64,000 nt of DNA from Gnetum montanum (Eukaryota; Streptophyta; Gnetopsida; Gnetales; Gnetaceae): assembly GCA_015680685.1 (NCBI GenBank), contig MNCI01029288.1, positions 85,796-149,795 of the forward strand. Direction: 5' to 3'. The translations under genes and the position numbers were made by a program. The notes beneath the pieces are model-generated. The model searched no databases. It was not told the DNA's origin and was given only the letters and a program-made list of their open reading frames with translations. This document shows, in pieces, positions 21,419-31,693 of this stretch. Each line of letters starts with the position of its first letter. Positions within the stretch are counted from its first letter, which is position 1.

Positions 21419-22548
21419 TTATGGTATCTGTTGTTCAGCTAGATCTATTACTTCTTGATCAATAGCTTGTGGAACTTCAATGACTGGTTGTCGTTTAGTA
21501 CACATTTGTGCTCTAGGCGTATTGTGTACAACAATCATTCTATCATTTGAAATAGTAGGTTGAGTGTCTGTATGATTTATCTCAAGAAAAATGTTCCAAA
21601 ATCTACTACTCCCACTAATCAAGTCATTCTTAAGAAATTTAGCATTCCTTGATTCCACAAATCTGGTAGTATGTGATGGGCAATCAAATCTATATCCCTT
21701 AGTCTATTTAGCATATCTAATGAAATACCCACTTATGGTCCTTGGGGTTAGCTTCTTTTATTATGGATTATAGACTCTTACTTTAGATGGGTATCCCTAA
21801 ATGCATAGATATTGCAAACTCGATTTCCAACCTTTCCATAATTCAAATGGTGTCTTTAAGACAGCCTTGGTTGGAACTCGGTTTAATATATACAATGTCG
21901 TCTTAAGAGCTTCAATCCACAAAGACTTAGGAAGCTTGGAGCTGCTAAGCATACTCCACACCATGTCCCATAATGTTCAATTTCTTCTTTTTGTGACACC
22001 ATTCTAGTCTGGAGAACCAAGCATAGTGTACTAGGCAACAATCCCATGCTCTTGAAGAAACTTAGCAAATGGACTAGGTGCTTGTCCATCATCCGTATAT
22101 CTACCATAGTATTCACCACCTCTATCATATCTCACTATCTTTATTTGCTTACGACTTTGTTTCTCTACTTCAACCTTAAACATCTTAAAGGCATCTAAAG
22201 CTTCACTCTTGTTATGAAGTAGGTAGAGATACATATATCATGAGTAATCATCAATAAAGGTAATGAAATACTTTTAACCATAAGAATCCATATTTGGACA
22301 TAAATATTTGTATGTATGATCTCTAACATGTCTGAACTCCTCTTGGCATATTTCTTTGACATACTGGTATACTTTCCCTTTATGTAGTCCACACAAGTGT
22401 CAAAGTGAGCAAAATCCAAAGTACTAAGTACTCCATCATTTACTAATCTCTTTATTCTTTCATTAGAGATATGTCCCAATCTATGATGCCACAACATAGA
22501 GGATTCATCATGCATAACACATCTCTTAATACAAGCATGAACATACAT
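21419..22548 (-). pseudogene. Copia integrase with GAG-pre-integrase domain
   Basis: The minus strand starts with MLWHHRLGHISNERIKRL and FDTCVDYIKGK, the HHCC zinc-binding pre-integrase region (last Cys changed to Tyr). The core follows: YLYLLHNKSEALDAFK, VRYDRGGEYYGRY with a catalytic Asp, FAKFLQEHGIV. Next comes NGVTKRRN, where Copia integrases have NGVAERRN, so the catalytic Glu is Lys (codon 21989-21991). Then [20 protein letters not shown]. The C-terminal linker to 21419 is Pro/Gln/Glu-rich and ends before a RRSTRVR-like stretch that leads into RT. Several stops are present. Confidence 0.9.
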
Positions 22549-22653
22549 AGAAGTATAAGAAGTTTCATTTTGTGAATTAATTTTGAAAAGACCATCTATC
22601 AGTGTACCATTTCCAATAAGTTCAGATCTATAATATAAACTAAATATAGTGTC

Positions 22654-23109
22654 TCAAAAATTAAAGGAAAATCCCAATGATACAAGCCTTGAAATAGAAA
22701 TTAAATTCCTTGAAAACCTTGGAATATAAAATGTTTTTTCCAATTCTAAAACAAAACCACTGCTTAAAACTAAAATGCATGTTCCAATTGCCTCCACATG
22801 TGAGCACATCTTGTTGCTTGAATAGATGCATGACTCACTTCTCACTGGCTTCCTTAGGTTTTTCACCCCTTGCAAGGAATTGATAACATGGATTGTAGAA
22901 CCAAAATCAATCCACCATGTGTCATGGCCAAAATTAGTCATATTAGATTCAAAACAAATAAGTTAGAGTTGAGTACCTTTCTTTTCAAGTCATTTTTTAT
23001 ATTTAGAACAATCCTTCTTTATGTGCCCTTTTTTTTTGTAGAAAAAACATTTGGATTCTTTCTTAATATTAGCTTTTGTAGGTAATTTGACCTTGCACTT
23101 GCCTTTAGC
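22654..23109 (-). pseudogene. Copia gag zinc knuckle and protease
   Basis: Minus strand around 23085-22990 reads KCFFYKKKGHIKKDC, a gag zinc knuckle where the second Cys is Tyr. From 22941 the protease follows: DTWWIDFGSTIHV, the Copia WW.D.G...H active-site region with DFG in place of DTG/DSG. Then MCSHVEAIGTC and LEKTFYIPRFSRNLISISRL, all conserved downstream elements. It would release mature gag, integrase and RT from the polyprotein. Confidence 0.87.
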
Positions 23110-23745
23110 CTATCCTTTATTATGTCCTTGTGTAGCCAAATGCACACTCTCTTTCACTTCCATAGCAAGTCTCCCCTCTTCTTGCACACACATGGTCATT
23201 AGTTCATTGATTGACCATTTGTCCTTATGTGTATTATAAGAAATCTTAAAGGGTCTGTATTGCAATGGGATTGTGTTTAAGATGTAGTTCATAAGGAAAT
23301 ATTTTGACATCTCAACCTCAAGTGTTTTGAGTTGAGCCGCTATATCCCTTATTTGCATTATGTGTTCATGCACAACACGAATTTTAGTGAGCTTCATGGA
23401 TGAAAACTTAATTATCAAGGTGCTAGCCATTGCCTTGTTTGATGACTTAAATTGTTTACCAATGGCCTTTAACAAAGCATGCACATTGTCATACTGTTCC
23501 AGTGAACCATGCATACCAGCCGAGATCTTAGTTTTTATGAATATGACATAGAGGCAATTAGATCACTCCCATTTTTCATAATTACCAATTCATCTAGACG
23601 ACTGATTGCTGTAACAACAAGTGGTTTATCCTTACGGATAGCATAATCAATGTCCATCCAGCCTAAATGAAGAAGAATCCTCTCCTTCCACACCTTATAA
23701 TTATCACCCTTTAATTCAGGAATGTTACATTTAAAATTATTTAAA
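23110..23745 (-). pseudogene. Copia gag (UBN2-type capsid)
   Basis: The minus strand starts near 23745 in the frame IPELKGDNYKVWKERILLHL, then MDIDYAIRKDKP, the N-terminal motif of Copia gag. A stop near 23530 separates it from the 134-codon frame 23514-23110. That frame carries ALLKAIGKQFKSSNKAMAST, then KFSSMKLTKIRVVHEHIMQ, FLMNYILNTIPLQYRPFKIS and INELMTMCVQEEGRL. These match the plant Copia capsid domain end to end. No initiating ATG is visible at the expected place. Shell protein of the virus-like particle. Confidence 0.88.
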
Positions 23746-24618
23746 TTAAGAAAAATAATTTAACATATCATCCTAATTAATCATATTAAATACAATAGAA
23801 AATCTTGTGGGATAAATTTTATCATGTTACATATGATTAATTATAATTTTTAATGTTGTGTATCACATGTGATCCAAAAGCTCTTAGTTCATAATTTTGC
23901 ATGATTAAAGAAGCTATGGCTACTCTCTAACTATACAAAATTATATAGATCATTTGTTATAATTCATACGTAGAAAATGATGCATACATATACAAAAATA
24001 TCCATAAAATTGATAAATTACCAAATCCAACATGTTATAAACATAATTCATTTAATTATTCTAGCCAAGGTGCCCAGGTGAAGGCCAAAGCACCAAAAGA
24101 AAACCTTATAAAATAATGCTAATTCATTGGTCGACATGAAAAAAAACACCAAAAATCATAATAACTGGATATGCCAATTCGAATAGAAAAAGCACATACA
24201 TAATTCACAAAATCTAGCTATGCATAGAAGGAATAAACATTTGTTAGCCTTAAGACTACTTAAGTTAAACCAAATCATGCTCAACTTTTGAAAACATTTA
24301 CATAATGACATGATATTGTAGGCCAATGATGCATATAGCTGACTATTGTACAAAGAGAATTGCAGATAGCATAACTAGACTAGCCTTTTCAAAACAACAA
24401 AAGAAAATATCTTTATTGCCACAGCAGTAATGGTTTCTATTTTCTAGTTCTATGGTGCACAAGAATGCAACAAAATGTGAGAGTGAAATCTCTTTCACCA
24501 GGAAAAAACCATAAGAGAACAATCTTCCTCAAACTACAAAGTGTAGAAATATTAAAAAAAAAACCCTATTTTCATATTGCACCATCATCAAAAACTACAT
24601 TAAGACAGAGATCTAATA
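23746..24618 (-). other. Copia 5' leader
   Basis: About 870 bp between primer site and gag on the minus strand. AT-rich, no conserved domain in any frame. It lies where the packaging signals would be expected. Confidence 0.6.
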
Positions 24619-24629
24619 CTCTGATACCA
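24619..24629 (-). other. Copia primer binding site, initiator Met tRNA
   Basis: Minus strand reads TGGTATCAGAG, the standard initiator-methionine complement of plant Copia elements, two bases after the 5' LTR end. Confidence 0.88.
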
Positions 24630-24631
24630 AA

Positions 24632-25244
24632 TGTAAGAAAATAATTGTGCAGAAAACCAAATAGCACAAGTAATCAAAGTACAAAATGTGGAAGCAAATG
24701 GCACAAGAAATTCACATGCATAAATAACTAGAAATGTACAATTCTTAAGCAAATGGAACTAACCTCCAACCATTGATGCGTTAGATTAATTTGGCATTTT
24801 GATTCTTCTTTCACACAGGTGCTCTGCAATGATGGTGTATGCAATCTTCAAGCGTCTATGAAAGGGACCAGAACTACAATCCTACTATGATTTGTGGTGC
24901 CTTTGTTCTCCCATCAAGAATTTATAGGCCATGGAATCGGTTACCATAAGAAACCCAATGCCAATGCATAAAAAATGCATTATCGGATACCTTGATGCAT
25001 TAACCAACTCATAAAAATGCGTTAGTGGGTATGGTGGTCACTTTTATGCATTAACTAACCCATAAAAATGCATTAGTGGGCATGGTGGCCACCTTCATGC
25101 ATTAACTAACCCATTAAATGCGTTAGTGGGCATGGTGCTTACTTTCATGCATTAACTAACCTATAACATGCGTTAGTGGCCATGGTGGCTACTTTTATGC
25201 ATTAACTAATGCATAAAGCGCATTAGTGAGTAATGCATGCCACA
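24632..25244 (-). repeat. Copia 5' LTR
   Basis: Direct repeat of 8324-8900, 613 against 577 bp. On the minus strand it starts TGTGGCATG and ends CTTACA. The U3 array at about 24980-25230 has five units of TGCATTAACTAACCCATAA / ATGCGTTAGTGGGCATGG, one more than the 3' LTR. Confidence 0.9.
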
Positions 25245-25249
25245 TAATA
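25245..25249. repeat. Target-site duplication TAATA, right copy (Copia)
   Basis: Exact match to 8319-8323, directly outside the right Copia LTR. Confidence 0.9.
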
Positions 25250-25860
25250 TACAATGGTTTTTAATAGTCAAAGAGACTATGTTTAGTTGGTTGGTTAAGA
25301 AGCCATTTTTGCAATGCTGCGAAGCTCATCATGAGCTACACACAACATTGGATCCGTCTACAACAGTACCAAGAGAAAATAACATCAACATGAGAACCGT
25401 CCTATTGTCACTTCTTGTACTGTGGATGCCATTGAGTGCCCATGCAGCACCCGAGCATCTTAAACTTGCATCTCCCTAATGCAGGCTCTGTTACTTAAAA
25501 CAACCAACTGTATTGTAAATCAAGCCACAGCACGACGATACTCAATTGTCTCTCAGCTATCCTTCCTAGCACTTGCTTTCACTTTCTCTAGAATGAGGAT
25601 ATCTCTAGCATCAAGCCTTTTGCAGATGTCTTGTTTGATCACAGTAATGGTGTTCATACCGAGATGTTGCCAAGGTACGCAGTCTTCCATGAAGGGCTTT
25701 CAAGCAAGTAAGCATGTGCATGACCATGGCCTCCAATGTCCATGGTGTGCAATCGCAAATTCCATAGTAGGGTTTCCGCAATTGCCATGGCTTTTGGTAC
25801 CAGAAACAACCAAGGGAAACAACACAAAACTTTCTTTTACATTCTTATAAATCGTTTGGC
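25250..25860. other. Unassigned segment with retained CpG and a short signal-peptide-like ORF
   Basis: The plus strand holds two adjacent open frames (25237-25479 and 25479-25850). The first has an internal ATG at 25390 that starts MRTVLLSLLVLWMPLSAHA, which looks like a cleavable signal peptide, followed only by APEHLKLASP and a stop. On the minus strand a frame around 25790-25650 starts MAIAETLLWNLRLHTM and ends near a GTATGA that could be a splice donor. CpG sites are more frequent here than in the flanking repeats. I do not recognise a family; it may be a decayed host gene or chance. Confidence 0.3.
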
Positions 25861-26660
25861 CCCATGTCAGAAGGAAGAGGGAAAGAAACTCCCATGAGTT
25901 TTTTGCCGCGTTTGTTGCTATTACACCTGCTTATGTTCAGAAACAGTTAGTTGGGATTTGCTAATTTTAATATCTATGAATAACATATTCCTGGAATCTC
26001 AAACAGATGTGATATTTTTTTATTAGTATTTTGAGGTAACTATAAGTTGCATTATAAAATTGTAAACATTATTTTCCATACAACTTGGCATTGTATACGA
26101 GTGACTAGAGCTATGTATATACATCAACATCAGAACGTGTTCATTTTGTCATGGGTTATAACTCTCTTCTTAGAATCAAGGAAAATCTTACACGTTCCCA
26201 TTATGGAATAATACATAAATACTGATAAAATCACAAAATTGATGAAGCCTACTTAGAATTAACTTTAACCATGTTGGATCTCTAAGAGCTCGAATATCTT
26301 TAATCATCATGACATTTTGTCAACCAAGCTTCTTACTTAACATAATAACAATTTCTAACTTAAACCTTAATAATAATTTATAATAGTAATAATCATTAAT
26401 CATTAATAGTTTATTCACCTTAAATGAATTGTGTAACATGTTATACTTATACTTAAAGACCAACGTTAACATCAATCTAAGCTCTAATGGTAAAACAACT
26501 TATCAAGTTATGACCCCATGTTAAGGATAAAAATGTTGATGATCAACAACTATCCTAGTGCATAAGGTCTGTGCCAAACTTGAAATATGTGGAACCTTAA
26601 TTACTATAAAAATCCAAAAAGATAAAGCCACGATTTAGACCCACCCGCTCTTTGGAGAAG
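25861..26660. other. Unassigned intergenic DNA
   Basis: AT-rich with no recognised feature, ending at a G-rich tract (26667-26685). Confidence 0.5.
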
Positions 26661-26666
26661 TTTGGA

Positions 26667-26685
26667 GGGGGGGAGGGGGGTGGGG
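26667..26685 (+). other. G-run tract, possible G-quadruplex
   Basis: Runs of 7, 6 and 4 guanines separated by single bases, in AT-rich DNA. The longest run can be split to supply four G-triplets. Confidence 0.5.
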
Positions 26686-26913
26686 ATTTTATTAATTAAA
26701 TGAGATTAAGTACATGATCAACAACTGAACATATTGATGGATAAATAGGGAGAAGAACAATGACAAATGCAGATGTTGAAGGAAAACATCTTGATACATA
26801 ATCCATCACAGGGTGTGGGAGTACATTCCAAAGAGCAACCTTATATTGGGAATCAATAAGAACTGCGAGTTAATAAGACCAGGAGAACAACAAAGAACTA
26901 AAAATGCTCAAAA

Positions 26914-28010
26914 TTATGATAACACACTTTGATGCAAATCGAGATTGGGAGGAGTGCACGAGTTGGTGTATTTGCTCCAAGGGTGCAAACAATAAAACAA
27001 CTGATTAGTATCCAACTTTAACTTAGAAGTATGAGATAAAATTTGGAAATGCACAAGGCGAAGAATTTGAGATTTTTCCATAATATTTAAATGGTTAGAN
27101 NNNNNNNNNNNNNNNNNNNNNNNNNNNNNNNNNNNNNNNNNNNNNNNNNNNNNNNNNNNNNNNNNNNNNNNNNNNNNNNNNNNNGTGGACAAAATCATCA
27201 GGACCTCCACAGAGAGGGCAATTAGGGTTTGGAATCCCAAGGTATTCACGACGTTTGCCAATACTTGATGCAGGAGGCACCAAAGAAATTGTTTAATTTT
27301 TGGAAGAGTCGGAAGGCTCCAAACTCATGAAAAGAGAGAGAGCCAAAACTGTTCAAACTCTTCTTTGTGACATGATCGATTGCTGCGATTAACAATCATA
27401 GAGGAATCATGCAACAACTGAAAGAGCACATGTGGTTTATAGGGTAGAAGGTTCGATCCATTAGTGCACTGAAGACCATGGAAGAGACTAGGAACCGAAG
27501 CATCCAAATGCAAATATTGATGAATGAAGTGATAAAGTCTATCAAGGCAATGGTGCATATTTCTGGAAGCCCCATATAAGTTTTCGAACATATCCCAAGT
27601 AATCCACTGATTGTTGAGACGAAGACATCTAAGGGAAACAACTCCCTTTTGAAACCAGATGGTGGCTGTCCTAGCATTTGAGGTGGCTAGAGGAGCAGGA
27701 CATAGGGGCAGCCACCAAGGGCAAATCCTAGAAAGAAGAGTAGGATTGATATGAATATTATTCCAATTCACATGAGAATGTAAGACCTGCCAAGCCTTCC
27801 AAATGCTTTTGAAAACATGTGTTCCAGGAATGATAATGTCATGAGGAGATAGGATCCAATTAACAGGGTGGATACCCTTCGAGATAGACCTATTCTTAGG
27901 GAATGCTTGTCGAAGCCTTAACTAAAGAAGATTCCCAATAATATTGGGGGCATTGAACCAACCACTTAGGGACAAGGGTGAGACCTTGCTTAAAGGAGTT
28001 CAAAAGGCCC
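26914..28010 (-). pseudogene. LINE (L1-type) ORF2 C-terminal fragment with zf-RVT
   Basis: On the minus strand, the thumb-to-C-terminal part of a plant LINE polymerase is recognisable. First come HPVNWILSPHDIIIPG and VFKSIWKAWQ, then WNNIHINPTLLSRICPWW, IWFQKGVVSLRCL and WDMFENLYGASRN (27771-27325). The zinc-binding zf-RVT region follows as LPTLPKIKQFLWCLLHQVL, then a one-base shift into LGIPNPNCPLCGGPDDFVH. An 85-base gap (27100-27184) cuts off the rest. No palm with the catalytic FADD box was found upstream, so the copy is 5'-truncated, as is usual for LINEs. An A-tail could not be placed. Confidence 0.75.
27100..27184. other. Assembly gap, 85 N
   Basis: Unresolved bases inside the LINE fragment; open frames drawn across it are meaningless. 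Confidence 0.99.
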
Positions 28011-28229
28011 AAAAGAAATTAATTATGATATATTTGACCTTTTGAGAGGCTAAATTTAAGTTATCACAATCATCGATAATTCAGTACTTGACCTTACCAT
28101 ATCCAGAGCACTAACACCGACGTTTTTGGTGTAATATTTTGAGAATTTGTCAAGTGAAGCAATCATGAACCGCAGTTAAGGGTAACTTCTTGAAATTGGT
28201 GTATCTGCAGATGGGATAGAGCAAAATCC

Positions 28230-29010
28230 AGTAAGGACATTCGTTGTAACAAAGTTGCTTGATCATGTTCCGCATTTTAAATACTTTGTCTTAGATTCAG
28301 TTGATCTGTATTATCACCGCATTGACATTTAACTGACATTGTTGTAAGTTGTAACAAAGTTGCTTGAGCATGTTCTGCATTTTAAATACTTGTCTTAGAT
28401 TCAGTTGATCCGTATTATCACTGCATTGACATTTAGCTTCCCGAGATTGACTTTTGGTGAATAGTGTTAGTCTAGCAAGGGTCTTAGCTTAGTAATTTTA
28501 GGTCGTAACAATGTTGCTCAGATGTTAGCGGATAAACAATTCCCTTAGATTTAATACATCTTCAGATAAGCAATTCCCTTAGATTGAATAGACCGACATC
28601 ATCGCCGAACTTATGATGTGTAACTTGTTGAGATTAGTGTATTTACTGATGGGTTTTAACATTTCTGATAATAAGGACATTCATCATCACAATTACTTTC
28701 ACAATTCTCTTAGATTCAATGGATCAGCATCACAATTACTTTGACAATTCTCTAGATTCAATGGATCAGCATCATTGAAGTATTTGTAGATGGTTTAGGC
28801 TTAATGTTTATGATAGTAAGGACATTTACTTTGCTTTGAGAATTCTCTTAGATTCAATGTATTTGCATTATCATCATAGTGAAGTCTACTTTGTATCTGG
28901 GTTGAGGCTAATGTTGGCTGACATTTCATACAATTCCATTAGATTTTAATGGATCTGCATCATCATTGCACAACGTTTATGATAGTAAGATCATTCATTG
29001 TAATAATGTT
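28230..29010. repeat. Degenerate tandem array built on a TTCTCTTAGATTCAATGGAT phrase
   Basis: Two copies of a 105-bp unit stand at 28243-28347 and 28348-28437 with few differences (TGTAACAAAGTTGCTT, GCATTTTAAATACTT, TTAGATTCAGTTGATC). Further to the right the same words recur less regularly, as TAAGGACATTCATC, TTCTCTTAGATTCAATGGAT and CAGCATCATC at about 28665, 28745, 28812 and 28980. Copies become more diverged toward both ends. No coding is seen. Confidence 0.7.
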
Positions 29011-29297
29011 ACTTCGATTTGAGTCAAAAGACATGGGACTATGTCTTCAAGCAAACAATGTGTAACTCCACCATAAAAATGAATTCACAAACAAGGATAA
29101 GCAAGCAAGCAAACAATCTGGTAGACACAATCCGTAGAGAATGACTATGTATCTAAGGGATGCATCACCCTTACACCTCTCATGTTTCCTAAAGTTTCAT
29201 CCCCAGTGTTCTTAGTTTTTCATATTTTTGTCTCCATGACCTAATGTAGTTTATTAATAAAACTTATTTTTGTGGTCCGACAACCACCACCTATGCG

Positions 29298-29319
29298 CCC
29301 CCAACCCCAACCCCCTCCC
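29298..29319 (-). other. C-run tract, possible G-quadruplex on minus strand
   Basis: Four cytosine runs of 5, 4, 5 and 3 separated by one or two bases, which satisfies the simple G-quadruplex rule on the complementary strand. Confidence 0.55.
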
Positions 29320-29432
29320 TGCCGCATCAAAATAATTTCTGGTATAAAAATTGGCATAGCAAGATAAGAAGGAAGAAACAAGGTGGTGCCTTATTGTTTC
29401 TTGGAATGACCAGGCTATACTAGTTTTCCTAA

Positions 29433-29534
29433 CATTGAGTGCCATAAATAAATAATTCAAAATAATTCTATGTAAAGGCACCACATTGAGTGCCATAAAT
29501 AAATAATTCAAAATAATTCTATGTAAAGGCACCA
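29433..29534. repeat. Perfect 51-bp tandem duplication
   Basis: 29433-29483 and 29484-29534 are identical. In a neighbourhood where other repeats are 10-20 percent diverged, exact identity points to a recent duplication or an assembly effect. Confidence 0.88.
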
Positions 29535-30069
29535 CAACCACTAGTGCCACCTTTTTTGCATTTATGGTTAATTTTGTAAACCTTGGAATTAAATAGTGAA
29601 GCTTGCCAATCTATTTAGAGAAATCTCATCATTTATATAATGAGAGAGGTGAACCTCAAATTAGCAATATCATCATGGAGGTAAGAAGATCCTTCAGCAA
29701 AAGAGATGAACCATAGATCATGACATCAACTAGGAACCAAAGCATTACAAGGGTCATCTGTTAGAATCCTAACCCTCTTTTCAACTAACCAAAAAACCTT
29801 AGGCATAACTGTAAGGCATTAAAACCTAAATCCAAAAAACACTAGTTCACACTATCATAAAATTCATTTAAAACACAAGATATGCATATCCATGACAGGA
29901 GAACAGGCCACCCGTAAAATTTGATATCAACTCAGACACTAAAATTTTTGATATCACTCCTTGACATAATTATATAACTGCACATTCTATATCAGCAGGA
30001 ACACACCCAGTCTCATTGATTTCCCAGTGCACTAATGGAATACACTGATATCCAAGTCCTTACAATAGG

Positions 30070-30139
30070 AAAAATCATAGTTTTTGAAATCTACCATTAA
30101 TTGCAAAAATCATAGTTTTTGAAATCTACCATTAATTGC
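30070..30139. repeat. Perfect 35-bp tandem duplication
   Basis: 30070-30104 and 30105-30139 are identical, unit ATCATAGTTTTTGAAATC plus flanks. Confidence 0.88.
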
Positions 30140-30529
30140 AAGATCTGTGATATATCTTGTAATGTAACCTTGAAGCGGATTCAAAATCTATTAAATATTA
30201 TATTTTTATTGATTTTTTAAGTTTGCTATATTGTTTATTACTAATTCCAATGCTAATGGAAAATTTAAATTTATATATTTGATTTTCCACTTTAACTGAG
30301 CTCTTAGATTAAAAAAAATTGGAAATTGCAACTATCAACATGGGTGACAAATTTAATCAGATTCTTACATTTATTCAGATTTTTGATCCGAATTATGCAA
30401 AAGGGCTGCCAATTTGTGGATTCAATCTGATTTTTCAATGTATGGAAAAAATAATATAATCATATTTTTCAAATTAAGGCCTACAAAATCCCACTATTTT
30501 AAGGTGTATCCTGGTTAAATTAGTAGATG

Positions 30530-30850
30530 TTAAATTTGTGTAAACGTTGACCGGACAACTAAAGCTGAAATTCTGAAATTTGGGAAAGGGTCGAAAAAGC
30601 GATAGAGATAGGGGTATTCAATTAAAATAAAAACCAAAGTTTTTTGTTGCGAAGTGGCAACCTCTTTAGTAATAAAACAATCACCTGACGACTGGAAAGA
30701 AGGCGTACGAGATTTACGCACGTAAAAATATCTTTGCACGGCTTTTAAAGAGTCTCGTGGAGTAGTTAGTTATTTGAAATATACTCCGAAATCAGCGTCC
30801 TTGGCATCTGTACTTTCCATTAGTGGCCTGCGCAATCAAGCACCAACTTT
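30530..30850. other. CpG-retaining block in CpG-poor DNA
   Basis: By eye about 15 CpG dinucleotides occur in 320 bp (for example GTACGAGATTTACGCACGTA near 30708 and AGTCTCGTGG near 30751), against very few in surrounding DNA. It also holds a TTGACC W-box-like word (30547-30552) and CACGTA. No convincing ORF spans it; the minus-strand frame 30530-30739 has no family features. It could be a hypomethylated promoter or 5' leader of a lost gene, or a recent insertion. Confidence 0.45.
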
Positions 30851-31688
30851 TAAAAAGATACTACCAATTTATTTATTTATTATTTCCAAACATTTAGTAC
30901 AATACCAAATATACTTTTTGTTATCATTTGTGGAGCAAAAACTGAATTAATCAGAAAAAGAAATGCTTAATATTGATGATATAATATAAAAAATTAGTTT
31001 CGATGTGCATCAGTTTATAGTTTTCCGTATACCTACAAACCACACTGCAATTTATTGTTGTTTCTTTTACAAGGTCTTTAACAATTAATTTCACTTATAC
31101 ATGGTTTCTAGCTCATTGTAACTATATGCAAGGCTTAAAATTGGGCAGGGGTGATGTAAACCATGGAAGCTTCAAATTGGAGAGGGGGGATGTAAACCAT
31201 GTAAGCTTCAAATAAAATAAATTAAAATATCTATAACATCTTACCAAAGTATTTACTAAGTATATAGCTCAACTATGTATTGCATTTTATAACTCGTTGT
31301 TGTCACGTGATGTAAAATGAGAAGCTAGGCTATAGCCAAAAACAATGCATGTAACAAATATCATAGATCATGTCTATTTGACTACTATAAATATTAGCCA
31401 TGCTATAATCCAAGAACCATAACATGTGACTAGGCTCTAATGCCACTTCTTTGATGTGTCATGGGTCATAGCATTTATTCAAACATCAAGCTTGGTTCAT
31501 CTTTACATAAAGCTTGGAATTCATTATTAAAGTAATGAATTTTATTTTTTACATGAGCTAGGATGAATGAATAACCAATTACTGAAATGATAAAATTAGA
31601 TATATATTATAGGGTATATAAGAAATGTGCAATGAGACAAATTATATATATAGTGAATCTTGTTAGATTTTAAGCAGAATATAATAAT
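30851..31688. other. Unassigned AT-rich DNA left of the solo LTR
   Basis: Includes a short direct repeat around GATGTAAACCATG.AAGCTTCAAA (about 31152-31172 and 31189-31211). No gene recognised. Confidence 0.5.
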
Positions 31689-31693
31689 GTAAT
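31689..31693. repeat. Target-site duplication GTAAT, left copy (solo LTR)
   Basis: GTAAT directly precedes the LTR and reappears at 32582-32586 directly after it. Confidence 0.88.

Larger units (their letters stand above)
8324..25244 (-). mobile_element. Ty1/Copia LTR retrotransposon, interrupted by element E1
   Basis: A minus-strand Copia element has LTRs at 8324-8900 (3' LTR) and 24632-25244 (5' LTR), an initiator-Met primer site and a polypurine tract. Its domain order is gag, protease, integrase, RT, RNase H, which is diagnostic of Ty1/Copia. The element proper is about 6.4 kb: 8324-9042 plus 19598-25244. The remaining 10.55 kb is the nested Ty3 element E1, inserted about 140 bp inside the 3' LTR and downstream of RNase H. 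Its LTRs differ by roughly 14 percent by eye over the first 170 bp, more than the LTRs of E1, in agreement with E1 being younger. All coding domains contain stops, frameshifts or lost catalytic residues. Confidence 0.93.
29011..30529. other. Unassigned DNA with two small perfect duplications
   Basis: Holds the C-rich tract 29298-29319, the 51-bp duplication at 29433-29534 and the 35-bp duplication at 30070-30139, listed separately. No gene is recognised. Confidence 0.5.

Noticed and set aside
26914-27283. Open frames running through the 85-N gap
   Set aside because: Length comes from undetermined bases; only the parts outside the gap were used for the LINE call.
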